A model generated the notes under the pieces. The model worked only from the letters and a program-made list of their open reading frames with translations. It was not told where the DNA came from and ran no database searches. A program made the translations under genes and the position numbers. From positions 24,197,056-24,261,055 of the forward strand of contig CM055201.1 of assembly GCA_029224185.1 (NCBI GenBank): a stretch of DNA of 64,000 nt, in the 5' to 3' direction. This document shows positions 12,300 to 25,400 of this stretch, in pieces (positions within the stretch are counted from its first letter, which is position 1; each line of letters begins with the position of its first letter). The stretch comes from Karalla daura (taxonomy: Eukaryota > Chordata > Actinopteri > Chaetodontiformes > Leiognathidae).

Positions 12300-13040
12300 C
12301 GCATGTTTCTCCATGGCTAAAGTCCAGCTGCTGCTGCAGGTGTCTCCATTAAGGTAGAGTTTGTTCCTGCTCCATCCCATAATAACCCTGGTACCATGTG
12401 GTCCTGCTCCATCCCATAATAACCCTGGTACCATGTGTTCCTGCTCCATCCCATAATACCCCTGGTACCATGTGGTCCTGCTCCATCCCATAATAACCCT
12501 GGTACCATGTGTTCCTGCTCCATCCCATAATACCCCTGGTACCATGTGGTCCTGCTCCATCCCATAATAACCCTGGTACCATGTGGTCCTGCTCCATCCC
12601 ATAATAACCCTGGTACCATGTGTTCCTGCTCCATCCCATAATACCCCTGGTACCATGTGGTCCTGCTCCATCCCATAATAACCCTGGTACCATGTGGTCC
12701 TACTCCATCCCATAATAACCTTGGTACCATGTGGTCCTGCTCCATCCCATAATACCCCTGGTACCATGTGGTCCTGCTCCATCCCATAATAACCCTGGTA
12801 CCATGTGGTCCTGCTCCATCCCATAATAACCCTGGTACCATGTGGTCCTGCTCCATCCCATAATAACCCTGGTACCATGTGGTCCTGATCCTCCACTCTG
12901 AGGAAGATGGACGTCCAGAACATAGTTTTCTTAGATCTTTGAATCAGATGTAGAAACAGCTGAGTCTCCTCCTCTGTCCATCTGGTCTGAAGGGAACTGG
13001 TCATGTGACCCCTACGTCAGGTCACGTGACCTGGAGATGT
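12300..13040 (-). repeat. VNTR-bearing dispersed element, copy 2
   Basis: The largest of the four arrays: about fourteen 37-bp units at about 12362-12890, with two unit variants (CATAATAACCCTGG and CATAATACCCCTGG) that alternate in a partly regular way. Minus-strand sequence before the array again encodes MTSSLQTRWTEEETQLFLHL. The homology stops at about 13040, just after the CACGTGAC segment, so this copy lacks the outer 5' part seen in copies 1, 3 and 4. Confidence 0.85.
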
Positions 13041-13570
13041 GTATCCATCTCTGAGATGAAATATACATATATAACATGAGATATAAATGCTTTACACATT
13101 TCTAGGGAGTATGGAAATGCACTTAATGGCTGATAAAGGTTTGGATTTGTTTGATACATAGTCTAGAGCATTACATGGTATGATGGAAAAACTAGAGAAA
13201 CATTTATCAATCTCATCACAATGACTGACAAATTCATTAAAATGTTAACACGTTGTGGAACAAGTTTACATGAATACAACCTGTTTCTGCTCCTGTCCAG
13301 ACCATCACCCCCATGCAACCAAGAAAGAGCTGTTGAGATCTTTGAATTTTGTCTGATCACGACAGTTTATTAGTTGTCTTCTGAATCTGTGATAGTTTGT
13401 AAAAAAAGTTTGTACTTATTTTTATTAAATATTTCATTGACATAAAAACGGATGTTGCAGTTGATGGCAAAATGTTACATTAATTTTTTTTAAATTCATG
13501 AGATCCAACTGAAAATGAAACAGACTATCGACTACCAAAATAAAAGTCCCAGCGGGACGTGAAATCATCA

Positions 13571-13660
13571 GATCACCTGTGGTACCACCCCCCCCTTTAA
13601 AATCATCAGATCACCTGTGGTGCTGCCCCCTCTGTGACATCATCAGATCACCTGCGGTAC
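13571..13660 (-). repeat. Tandem repeat containing the ythdc1 stop codon
   Basis: A unit of 37-38 bp containing GATCACCTGTGG/GATCACCTGCGG starts at 13571, 13609 and 13646. The rightmost copy contains the last codons and the TGA of ythdc1; the other two lie in its 3' UTR and keep the AGGTGATC around the stop. Confidence 0.8.
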
Positions 13661-16600
13661 CGCCCCCTCTCCTTGTCCCGCTCTCTCTCTCTCTCCCGGT
13701 CTCTCACTCTCTCCCTTTCTCTCTCTCGCCGCGGTCCACCACGCTCTCTGTCTCGCTGTCGCTCTCGCTCCCTCCTGCTGCTGACCACCGCCTGCGTCCG
13801 CCGCAGGAAGTCGTCCACACGCATGTCGTAGTCGTGCTGCATTGTGAAAAGAACATAAAAGAGTTCAGAGTTCAGCATGGTCTGGACCAGTCGAAGAGGG
13901 CGGGGCTAAACACCCACCGGGCTGGAGGTGAAGGCGCGGTGCTGCGGAGCCCGCTGCTTGTCTCTGAAGCGAGGGGGCGGAGCCTCATGAGGCGGCAGTT
14001 GCGGGTGGTGGTGGTGGTGGTAGGCCTGGTGTGGCGGCGGTGGCGGGTGGCTGTGGTGGTAGTACTGTGGGTGGTGCGGCGGTGGCTGCTCCATGCCAGG
14101 GTACGCCGCCTGATGACATCATCACATCATGATTCAGTCTGTGGTCAGCGAACCGACCAATTAGAGAACAGCATCAATGGGAGTCTCACCAACGTCTGCC
14201 AGGGGCCCGGGGGTCCTATGCTGTGGTGGTAGTCCCTCATGTAGTCACTGTAGGACTGAACACGCAACACAGTCAGTAACACGCCTAAAGCCCCTGAACA
14301 CGCCTGAGGGCTGTGAACGCGGCTAGACCCCAGTATGCTTCCTGCTGCGTGGTGCAGACTGCCTCCAGCATGGTTCTGCCCGACCACAGGGGGCGCTACA
14401 AGTCTCTGCCCCCAGAGAGGGGGGTACGGTGCTACTGGACCAAAAGCACATGATGTCTACTACGGTCTCTCCCCCTGTCAAACCGTGAGTCCATTTAAAA
14501 GGAGGGGACAGTAAAACGGACATTTTAATGAATCTAATCATCATTAAAAGTGGACATGTCCATGTCAAAGTGGACGTTTAGTCCCGTGTTTAAACATGGA
14601 TCATAGCACTTCACTGCTTCAGATGTAGGACCAGGAGTCCAGATGAAGCAGCGTTCCTATTGGTCGATGTCTCTGTCTGATGTCTCCATGACAACCAGCA
14701 ACAAACTGAGCTCTACGCCTACTGGTGTGGTGACTCCTCCTACTGGTGAGGAGATTCCTCCTACTGGTGAGGAGATTCCTCCTACTGGTGAGGAGACTCC
14801 TCCTACTGGTGAGGAGACTCCACCCACTGGTGTGGAGACTCCACCCACTGGTGTGGTGGCTCCTCCTACTAGTGAGGTGACTCCTACTGGTGTAGCGAGT
14901 TCAGTAGGGCGCGAGGTCTCAAGTTTTTCCCTGCACTAATCCTGGGCTCTTGCCGCAGATGGCGCAGACATACACTATATTACCAAAAGTATTCGCTCAC
15001 CTGCCTTTACTCATTCTATGAACTCAAGCGCCATCCCATTCCTAACTCATAGAATTCAATATGATGTCGGTCCACCTTTTGCAGCTATTACAGCTTCAAC
15101 TCTTCTGGGAAGACTGTTCACAAGGTTGAGGAGAGTGTTTATAGGAATTTTTGAACATTCTTCCAAAAGCGCATTGGTGAGGTCACACACTGATGTTGGT
15201 CGAGAAGGCCTGGCTCTCAGTCTCCGCTCTAATTCATCCCAAAGGTGTTCTATCGGGTTCAGGTCAGGACTCTGTGCAGGCCAGTCAGGTTCATCCACAC
15301 CAGACTCTGTCATCCACGTCTTTATGGACCTTGCTTTGTGCACTGGTGCACAGTCATGTTGGAAGAGGAAGGGCCCGCTCCAAACTGTTCCCACAAGGTT
15401 GGGAGCATGGAATTGTCCAAAATGTTTTGGTATCCTGAAGCATTCAATGTTCCTTTCACTGGAACTAAGGGGCCAAGCCCAGCTCCTGAAAAACAACCCC
15501 ATACCATAGTTCCTCCTCCACCAAATTTCACAGTCGGCACAATGCAATCTGAAATACTGAAAAGTACCGTTCTCCTGGCAACCTCCAAACCCAGACTCGT
15601 CCATCAGATTGCCAGATGGAAAAGCGTGATTCATCACTCCAGAGAAGGCGTCTCCACTGCTCTAGAGGCCAGTGGCGGCGCTTTACACCACTGCATCCGA
15701 CGCCTTGCATTGCACTGGTGATGTGTGGCTTGGCTGCAGCTGCTCGGCCATGGAAACCCATTCCATGAAGCTCTCTGCGTACTGTACGTGGGCTAATCTG
15801 AAGGTCACATGAGTCACATAAGTTTGTAGCTCTGTAGCAGTTGACTGTGCAGAAAGTCTGCGACCTCTTTGCACTATGCGCTTCAGCATCCGCTGACCCT
15901 CTCCGTCACTTTACGTGGCCTACCACTTCGTGGCTGAGTTGCTGTTGTTCCTTAACGCTTCCATTTTGTTATAATAGAGCTGACAGTTGACTGTGGAATA
16001 TTTAGGAGCGAGGAAATGTCACGACTGGATTTGTTGCAGTGGCATCCTATGACAGTTCCACGCTGGAGTTCACTGAGCTCCTGAGAGCGGCCCATTCTTT
16101 CACACATGTCTTGTTTCACAGTCTGCATGCCTGAGTGCTTGAATTTATACACCTGGGGCCAGGCCAAGTGATTAGGACACCTGATTCTGATCATTTGAAG
16201 GGGTGAGCGAATACTTTTGGTAATATAGTGTACGTCTGTGCTGTTTTCGCGGAAGCATACTCGGGCCTTAAAGACCCTGAACACTCCTACAGATCCGTGA
16301 ACACGCCTTCCAGACCCCAAACACGCCTGAGGGCACCAAATACGTCTAAAGATCCCTGAACAAACCTGAAGGCCAAAAAAACAGTATTCTAAACAAATAA
16401 AAGCTAAAAGACTGGACCCTCCAGCAACCCCTCACGTGTCCCACCGAAGGAAATACATGAGACCACTACTAGCATGAAGCTTAGCTTCAACTACAAGCAC
16501 AACTCACCCCGTTAAGAAAGACATCTCGTCTGACGCTGGAGAATCTCCTGAAACACAGAAATGTTCAAACACGTCAACTAAACCTACAGGCCACCGAACT

Positions 16601-19261
16601 GTGCTGTAGCGAACTGTGCTGTAGCTCCGCCCACTTCCTGGTGGCGTCTCACCTGTCCACCGGCTGACTGCGCAGGTCCTGGATGAATCCTGAAACACAA
16701 CGATCCAAGATCAGTAAGTTCCACAAAACAAATGAAAACGGAGCGATTTCAAATACAATTCTAACAAGAAGCTTGTTCATGTCGCCATGACGACGAGGAG
16801 GCCTCAGCGGCATCAAACAAGTCCAACAATGCTAGAAAACATCGCAAGCTTCAACCGAATACTTTGGGTGGAGCTGCGGTCCTGAGTGTGTCACGGAGGA
16901 CACAGAGGGAGACCAGAGGCTACAGAACCATCCCGCAGGCTCATGTCAGGTGGGGAGAGTGGAGCGGCGTGTAGAACAGGCAGAGAACAGAACTAAATGT
17001 GACAAGAGGTTTGAGGAAGAGTGAGGAAGGGTCTCAGAGAAGCTTCTGCAGTGTCGTCGTCATGCTGACACGAACAGAGGCTTGGTGACGGCGAGGCCGG
17101 CGCCGCCTGCACGGCCACAACAGAGCGAGAAGCTGCTGCATCCACCTGCTCGCTGGGGAAAGTCTGGGGGACCATCGGGGCGTGCTCGCTTCCTGCCGTG
17201 AAGGTCGTATTCTTCAGGACGACGCCTACATGGACAAGTCAAGACAAGTAAGACAAACACACACGATACACACCATATCACCCCCCACCCCCCCCCCCCC
17301 CATCCCCCACACACACACACACACCCCCACCCACACACCCGGGACTGAAACACAAACTGTCAGAGCTTCACAACAACGGAGTCAAGCTGAAACCACCTGT
17401 GTCCATTCAAGATGGTGGCACACGTAGGTCAGGTGGCAGTTGTGCTGGTCCGCTGGCCCCGCCCACCAGCCCCGCAGGTCGCCACTGGTTGTTGTGAAGC
17501 CTCTGATAAGTTTTTAACTTTATTTCTAATCTGTTTCACATTTCCTGGTGTCAGCAAATTCTCAATATAGAAAATAAAGATCGTGCGTCTCACTCACACA
17601 CATATGAAACAGAGAAAAGCCTCTTAAAGGGACAACATACCGCTTCATGAGGGAGGGGCTGTTTTACCCTTTCACTATCACTGTGCTCCTCATCAGTCCA
17701 TGTTACAGGATTTTTAAAGAAAAACCCTCTTATTTTGAAAGGGTGAAGGGGCGTGATGATGATGCAGTCCTGTTAATCAAAACACTCAAGCCCCGCCCCC
17801 TTTCATCCAAGCCCCACCCCCTTCCAGCCCGGCACAGTCCATTACACACAAACCAGAACTTGTGGTGTCATGTTTCTGTCGCTCCGTCGTTCTGCTCCCT
17901 CCTCTTCACTCACACTTACGTTCACATCAGTTCATAAGAGCAACACACACACTCAGCAACTCACAGACAGTTTGTCGTAAGAGCTCAGTCCTCATTTATC
18001 GTGTGTGTGAGCTTGGGGGAGGTGGGGTGGGGGTGGGGGACAACAGTCCTTTCATGGAGGGGGTGGAGGAGGACAGGGGGAGTAATCACAGTCTGTTTTC
18101 AACTGAGTCCATGTTTTTCTTTATCTGATTTGACCCAGCTTGCACCATGCCCCCCCCCAGACACCCCCCTGCCCTCTCATTGGCGACAGTCCAGAGCCAT
18201 GCCCGCCCAGACACCGCCCTCATCTCATTGGCTACAGTCCAGAGCCACACCCACCCACCGCACCTCGTCTCAGAACCAGAACAGTCCAATGTGCTCTCAG
18301 TCCCTCCCTTCCTCTCAGATTAGTCTCCCCCTGCCAGTGACGCTTCTCGTTTGTTTTATTGTGAAAGGTCGGCCACAGTCCAGCTAACGACACATTTTAA
18401 CTTCAGCAGCTGAAGCGCCTGCAAAAAAAAAGCTTCAAAGGAGAAATTTAGAAAACAACAAAGTAAAATATTCTTTGCTCTCAGCTCTGAGGATCCAGAT
18501 CTGACCTGAAAACTACACTTCCTGTCTCAGCTTCCTGAATTCCTGCCTGTCGGTGCCACATGCAGCGTCGCTCCAGGAAACTCCAGACAGGAAACCCCAG
18601 ACTACTGGACCTACAGGCCGCGGCGACTCCATCATCCGCCAGCAGGAGGCGCTGTGGTGGCAGCAGGAGGACAGGAAGCAGGAGGAGGAGCTTGGTGATT
18701 GGCTAACCTTCCCGGCTCCCGCTGCGGTGGCCGACCCCGCGGCCGAGGCTCTGATGGCGTCCGGCGCTTGTGGCGAACACGGCGTGCGACCTGGTGGATG
18801 TCGACCCTCTCGTCCAATGGGAACAAGGCGCAGAGCTGAGCTCCGATGTCCGGCTGGATTTCCTGAGACGGGAAGTGACATGTTAACAGACCTGGACCAG
18901 AGAAGCTGCAGTAGAGACGTCTAGAAGGGTTTGGCTTGGGGTTACATCTACCCATCAACTGTAGAAAGAACCTCTAACAATTACACTGGTCCTGATGGAG
19001 GCGTGATCCTTATATACATATGCTCATGTGTGACACACACACACACACACATGAAACACACATGCATACGCATACACCCTCTCATACAAACATTCTCAGA
19101 AGTAATAGGTCACCAGAACTTATGCTTCGTGTGCCAGATCCCAAACGGATCAAGGAGCCATTTTTAATAACTGCTCGACACGTTGTGCAGTGTGCTTTTG
19201 TATCACTTGAAACCACCTGGGAGAAGGTTGTCTCACAGCCATGTTGGGCAGGACACTCGTT

Positions 19262-19292
<31 letters not shown>

Positions 19293-19413
19293 GACACAGA
19301 CACCACACAAAATGGTGATTATGGACTTGGTTGTGTGTCGTTTCATTGTTATCGTTCCAAAAACAACGCTCTTGGGCTTTTTTAATGTAGTCTGCAGCAT
19401 TTACGCGCACGCA

Positions 19414-19470
<57 letters not shown>

Positions 19471-22400
19471 ATCTCTGCCTTCTGCCATACATTGTAAGTA
19501 CCCTAGGGGTGCAACAACTAATCGATAAAATCAATAAAAATCGATTATTAAATTCGTTGGCAACAAATCCAATTGCTGATTCGTTGGGTAGCGATTAACT
19601 TGGCTGCAGCTGCAGCTGCTGTGTCGCGGAGCCTCTACGTCACCTTCATTTTCTGAGCACAGCGGCGCTGGTGCAGCACGGGGGAAACAGTTATGGCAGA
19701 GGAGAAAAACAAAGAATTTCATAAAGTGTGGGAGCACTTCACATCGACTAAAACTAAAAAGTGTGATAGCTGCAAATGGTGTAAAATGAATCTTGCATGG
19801 CATGGGAGAACCTCGGTAATGCAGGAACATCTGAGAGGAAAACATGTTGGAGCCGTGGACGATGCCAGGGAAGGCAGCTGGGCTGGGTACGTTAGCCGAC
19901 CTTACGACAACATTCTCTCCTGATCTTCGTATAACTAAAGATTAGACTCACGTGCAGTGTTTTAAGTGATGAAACGTTCATCTCAAAGCCAATAGTTTGC
20001 TAGTATCCGCTGTCTGCTCGCCATCCATCTCAACAAGAATACCCGGCTAACTACATATTACAAGTTTAACGTGAGTTAGTGGCTAAGCTATGCTACTCAT
20101 GCTGGACGGAGAGCAACCAGTGGGTATTAGCATTAGATAAACCATCTACCTCTACCTGGTCTACAGGTGTGTCTGTGTGTGTGATGTGTGGAGCATCTGT
20201 TTTATGACAAAAAAAAGTCTTGTCTGCACTTGCCCTTATTAAGCATTCATTAAAACAAATAATAGTATGAAAATGAATAATTGCGCTTCATGTATACTTG
20301 TAGTCTTTCTTATTTCAGACAAAAACAACTCACAGTGAGTGGCTTCTGATGGGGACTAGTGCACCCTGCACACCACAGCAAGCAGCTGTTTGACAGCATC
20401 CTGGACATACTCCTGACCGACATGGGGTCTGTATCCATGAGGCCTCATGGTAGGAGATGATGCTTCAAAGCAACTATCCACACCTGCAGCCTGGTTACGC
20501 TCCTCCCTCAAGGATACATTTTTTATCATTTATATCATTTTAAGTTTATTATTAGTTTAACAGCTCTGGGCAGCTCAAAAAACTTTTGTGCTTTTTTGCA
20601 CTAATGTTTTGTATATTCTAGTTTTTAATAAAATTAGGGAGAAATAAATAAATGCCAGCAACATGCTGGCTCAAACGTTTTAATAAAAATCCAGCTGCTG
20701 CACCTGCACTAAGGCCACCACCCGTTGCCTCTCACCACCGTCAGTCTCCTGTCTGACCCCTCTTCTCTCACCACTTACCATATTTTTATCATATTCCATC
20801 AAACATCTACTATCTAAATACATCTACTATGTATCTATCCATCTCAGAGCAGCTCACCTGTCCGTCACGGCCAATCTTCACAGGCTTGTGTTCATTCCAG
20901 GGGTTGGACAGGTGGGCGGTCTTAGTGAAGGGCAGCTCCATCCTGGACACACAGGACAGGAAGTCAGAACCCTGGGGGGGTTGGGGGTGGGGTGTTACAA
21001 CCTCCCCATCCACCAATAGATCTGTGTGAAGACAAATCTACAGAAGCCTGAAGATCTGTAAATGTATGGGGCAGCATGTTACAGAGATACATGACAGGAA
21101 ATGTGCCTTCTGAGGTCACAGGTCATGTGAACACAGGTCAGGTGGCCAGGAGGTTTCACCTGCAGAGCCAGTCGATCTTGAAGACTCCTCCCAGCATCTT
21201 GGCATTCATGCCAGCAGGAAGTACCCAGTGGATGGGAGATCCTCCATGGTGTGACTCTGACGCAAGACGAGCAAAACCTAATGTCGACAGGTGAGTAAGT
21301 GACAGGTGGGTGACAGGTGAGTGTCAGATGAGTGTTACATGTGAGTGACGAGTGTTTGACAGGTAAGTGATAACAGCTGCCCAGTCCAGGAACTTAGTCC
21401 AGCTAGAACACCTTTATTTCCCACCTTGGAACTTCCCGCTCTCTCTGACAGAGAAGATGAGGACGACGCTGCGTGCGGTGCGGAACGCCGTGTTCAGCTT
21501 CTTCTCGTTGACAGGAAGAGTCGACCACACACCCTGCAAGACGGGAGGCTCGTTACCACAGTCACCATGACAACATCACCTGCACTCGTTCACTGCCAGC
21601 ATGATGACAGCAGCTCACCTTGGCTTTGGCCAGAGAGACGTTCTCGTGGTTGTTGCTTTTGATGAGGAAAAAGCGCGCGTCCCGCAGGATGTAGCGTAGC
21701 TTGCTGGTCGGTGTTAGGGTCTCTGTTGGAAACGCAAGAGAAATGTTAGGTAAGCCGTGAACTTTGACCTGCTGGGGGAGGATAGGGCAGGGTTGAAGTC
21801 GGGGACAGGGATCATGTCAGGGTCATGTCAGGATCGTTTTCTTACTCTCCATCCCTTTGCGAACGGCTCGAACAGATGACGACAGCTTCTCCCGCTTCTT
21901 CTCAGACCCTTTCAAGATAGAAGCAGAAAGTGGATTGATAGTTCCATTCATGTGACTGACACCAGAGGCGGCAGAGGTGCATGCTGGGACAGACTGTCTG
22001 TTGTCATGGTTACCCGAGGCGTCGGAGGCGGAGCCTGAATGAACAGACTCTCCATCGTCAGAGAAGCTAACGGAGGAGGCGGAGTGTGAGTCTCCAGCTT
22101 CACTACGGGTGTCATAGTCGTTCCCTTCACCACGGTGCTCGTATTCCTCCTCTTCCTCTTCTTTCTCTCCTTCCTCCTCTTCCTCCTCTTCCTCCATCCC
22201 CTCTTCCTCTTCTTCGTCTTCCTCCTCCTCCTCTTCATCCTCCTCTTCCTCCTCCTCCTCCTCCTCGACATTCGAGGCCACAGGAGAGGAGCTTCCTGAT
22301 CCCTGGTCTGAGCCGTACTCAGCAGTCTCCTCCTCTGATTGGTTATCCTCCTCGTTGGGGGAGGGGCTTGGTCTCCGCTCCTCACGCCGCAACTTCTGAA

Positions 22401-25400
22401 GACAAACAAACCGGAGTTGATTGTGATTGGCTGTAAAACTGAAAGTGACAGCCACAAGTGATGCAGCAATAACATCGTAACATTTCATTAACTAAACAAG
22501 AGCTGCTACAGTAGCAGAGTATGAGGGCTGTGTACCTGGTAGTAACAGTATTTGGTTGTGTACCTGGCTCATAGGGTCCAGGCCTCTCTGACTCTCTCTC
22601 CGGATATCGTCCCCGGTTCGACTCCGTGCGGCCTCCCGTCCACCACGTCGTCCCTTCCTGTCCTCGTAGAACTCATGTCTGTAGCTGGTAGAGGCGGAGG
22701 CAGTAGAGTGGCGTCCACCCGGTGACTTCTTAGAGAGCGGAGGTGGAGCTCCACTCTTACTGGAGGAAGAGCGAGAGGGGGCGTGGCAGGATGAAGGGCG
22801 GAGCCTCTTCATGTCATGGCTTTCAGAGCGGTCACTCTTCCTCTTTGTTCCTGACAAACAGTCACAGGTCAGAATGTGCAAAAGAGTGTGTCAGTGTGCA
22901 GTGCTTCAGACCCCCCCGACCTGTGATTGGCTGCACTCTGAAATGGTAGGATTGACTGACTCGTCAGATCAATGAGAAGAGATCGGAAAATAGAGAGTGA
23001 ATTCGAGAAACCGAGAGTGTAACAGAGTGTCACTCACCTTTCTTGTCGCTCAGCTCTCTCTCCGTCTCAGGATTGTAGAGCTCATCATCCTGATCAGGAG
23101 CCTCAGTCAGAAGATCCTCCAGAACGTTCAGCTCTCCATCTACACCACACACACAGTCACCACCAGTTCTACCAGTACCGGTACACGTACATGGTCTGAC
23201 AGTGCAAGTACCAGTACCCAGGCTACCAAGTAACTGTACCTGATCTACCAGTATTCAGTCTATCCAGGTTTAACAGTATCAGTGCCAGAGCTACAAATAC
23301 CAAATTCACTGGCATCAGTACCAGGTCTACCAGTACAAGGTTTACCCGTATCAGTACCTGCTCTATCAGTACCTGGTCTGCCAGTACCTGGTCTACCAGT
23401 ACCAGGTCTGCCAGTACCTGGTCTACCAGTACAAGGTTTACCCGTATCAGTACCTGCTCTATCAGTACCTGGTCTGCCAGTACCTGGTCTGCCAGTACCA
23501 GGTCTGCCAGTACCAGGTCTGCCAGTACCAGGTCTACCAGTACAAGATTTACCCGTATCAGTACCTGCTCTATCAGTACCTGGTCTGCCAGTACCTGGTC
23601 TACCAGTACCAGGTCTACCAGTACAAGATTTACCCGTATCAGTACCTGGTCTGCCAGTACCAGGTCTGCCAGTACCAGGTCTACCAGTACAAGGTTTACC
23701 CGTAACAGTACCTGGTCTGCCAGTACCTGGTCTGCCAGTACCTGGTCTACCAGTACCTGGTCTACCAGTACCAGGTCTGCCAGTACCTGGTCTACCAGTA
23801 CAAGGTTTACCCGTATCAGTACCTGGTCTATCAGTACCTGGTCTGCCAGTACCAGGTCTGCCAGTACCTGGTCTACCAGTACAAGGTTTACCCGTATCAG
23901 TACCTGGTCTGCCAGTACCTGGTCTACCAGTACCTGCTCTATCAGTACCTGGTCTGCCAGTACCAGGTCTACCAGTACAAGGTTTACCCGTATCAGTACC
24001 TGCTCTATCAGTACCTGGTCTGCCAGTACAAGGTTTACCCGTATCAGTACCTGCTCTATCAGTACCTGGTCTGCCAGTACCTGGTCTACCAGTACCAGGT
24101 CTGCCAGTACCTGGTCTACCAGTACAAGGTTTACCCGTATCAGTACCTGGTCTGCCAGTACCTGGTCTGCCAGTACCAGGTCTGCCAGTACCTGGTCTGC
24201 CAGTACCAGGTCTACCAGTACAAGATTTACCCGTATCAGTACCTGGTCTATCAGTACCTGGTCTGCCAGTACCAGGTCTGCCAGTACCAGGTCTACCAGT
24301 ACAAGGTTTACCCGTAACAGTACCTGGTCTGCCAGTACCTGGTCTGCCAGTACCTGGTCTACCAGTACCAGGTCTGCCAGTACCTGGTCTACCAGTACAA
24401 GGTTTACCCGTATCAGTACCTGGTCTATCAGTACCTGGTCTGCCAGTACCAGGTCTGCCAGTACCTGGTCTACCAGTACAAGGTTTACCCGTATCAGTAC
24501 CTGGTCTGCCAGTACCTGGTCTACCAGTACCTGCTCTATCAGTACCTGGTCTGCCAGTACCAGGTCTACCAGTACAAGGTTTACCCGTATCAGTACCTGC
24601 TCTATCAGTACCTGGTCTGCCAGTACCTGGTCTGCCAGTACCAGGTCTGCCAGTACCTGGTCTGCCAGTACCAGGTCTACCAGTACAAGATTTACCCGTA
24701 TCAGTACCTGGTCTATCAGTACCTGGTCTGCCAGTACCAGGTCTGCCAGTACCAGGTCTACCAGTACAAGGTTTACCCGTAACAGTACCTGGTCTGCCAG
24801 TACCTGGTCTGCCAGTACCTGGTCTACCAGTACCAGGTCTGCCAGTACCTGGTCTACCAGTACAAGGTTTACCCGTATCAGTACCTGGTCTATCAGTACC
24901 TGGTCTGCCAGTACCAGGTCTGCCAGTACCTGGTCTACCAGTACAAGGTTTACCCGTATCAGTACCTGGTCTGCCAGTACCTGGTCTACCAGTACCTGCT
25001 CTATCAGTACCTGGTCTGCCAGTACCAGGTCTACCAGTACAAGGTTTACCCGTATCAGTACCTGCTCTATCAGTACCTGGTCTGCCAGTACAAGGTTTAC
25101 CCGTATCAGTACCTGCTCTATCAGTACCTGGTCTGCCAGTACCTGGTCTACCAGTACCTGGTCTACCAGTACCTGCTCTATCAGTACCTGGTCTGCCAGT
25201 ACCAGGTCTGCCAGTACCAGGTCTGCCAGTACCAGGTCTACCAGTACCAGGTCTGCCAGTACCAGGTCTACCAGTACCAGGTCTGCCAGTACCTGGTCGA
25301 CCAGTACAAGGTTTACCCGTATCAGTACCAGGTCTACCAGTACAAGGTCTGCCAGTACCTGGTCTACCAGTACAAGATTTACCCGTATCAGTACCTGGTC

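Noticed and set aside
12294..13004. 236-codon frame of MVPGLLWDGAGPHG-type repeats, and similar frames in the other three VNTR copies
   Set aside because: The 37-bp units read open in all three frames; only the short SANT-like lead sequence is of interest.
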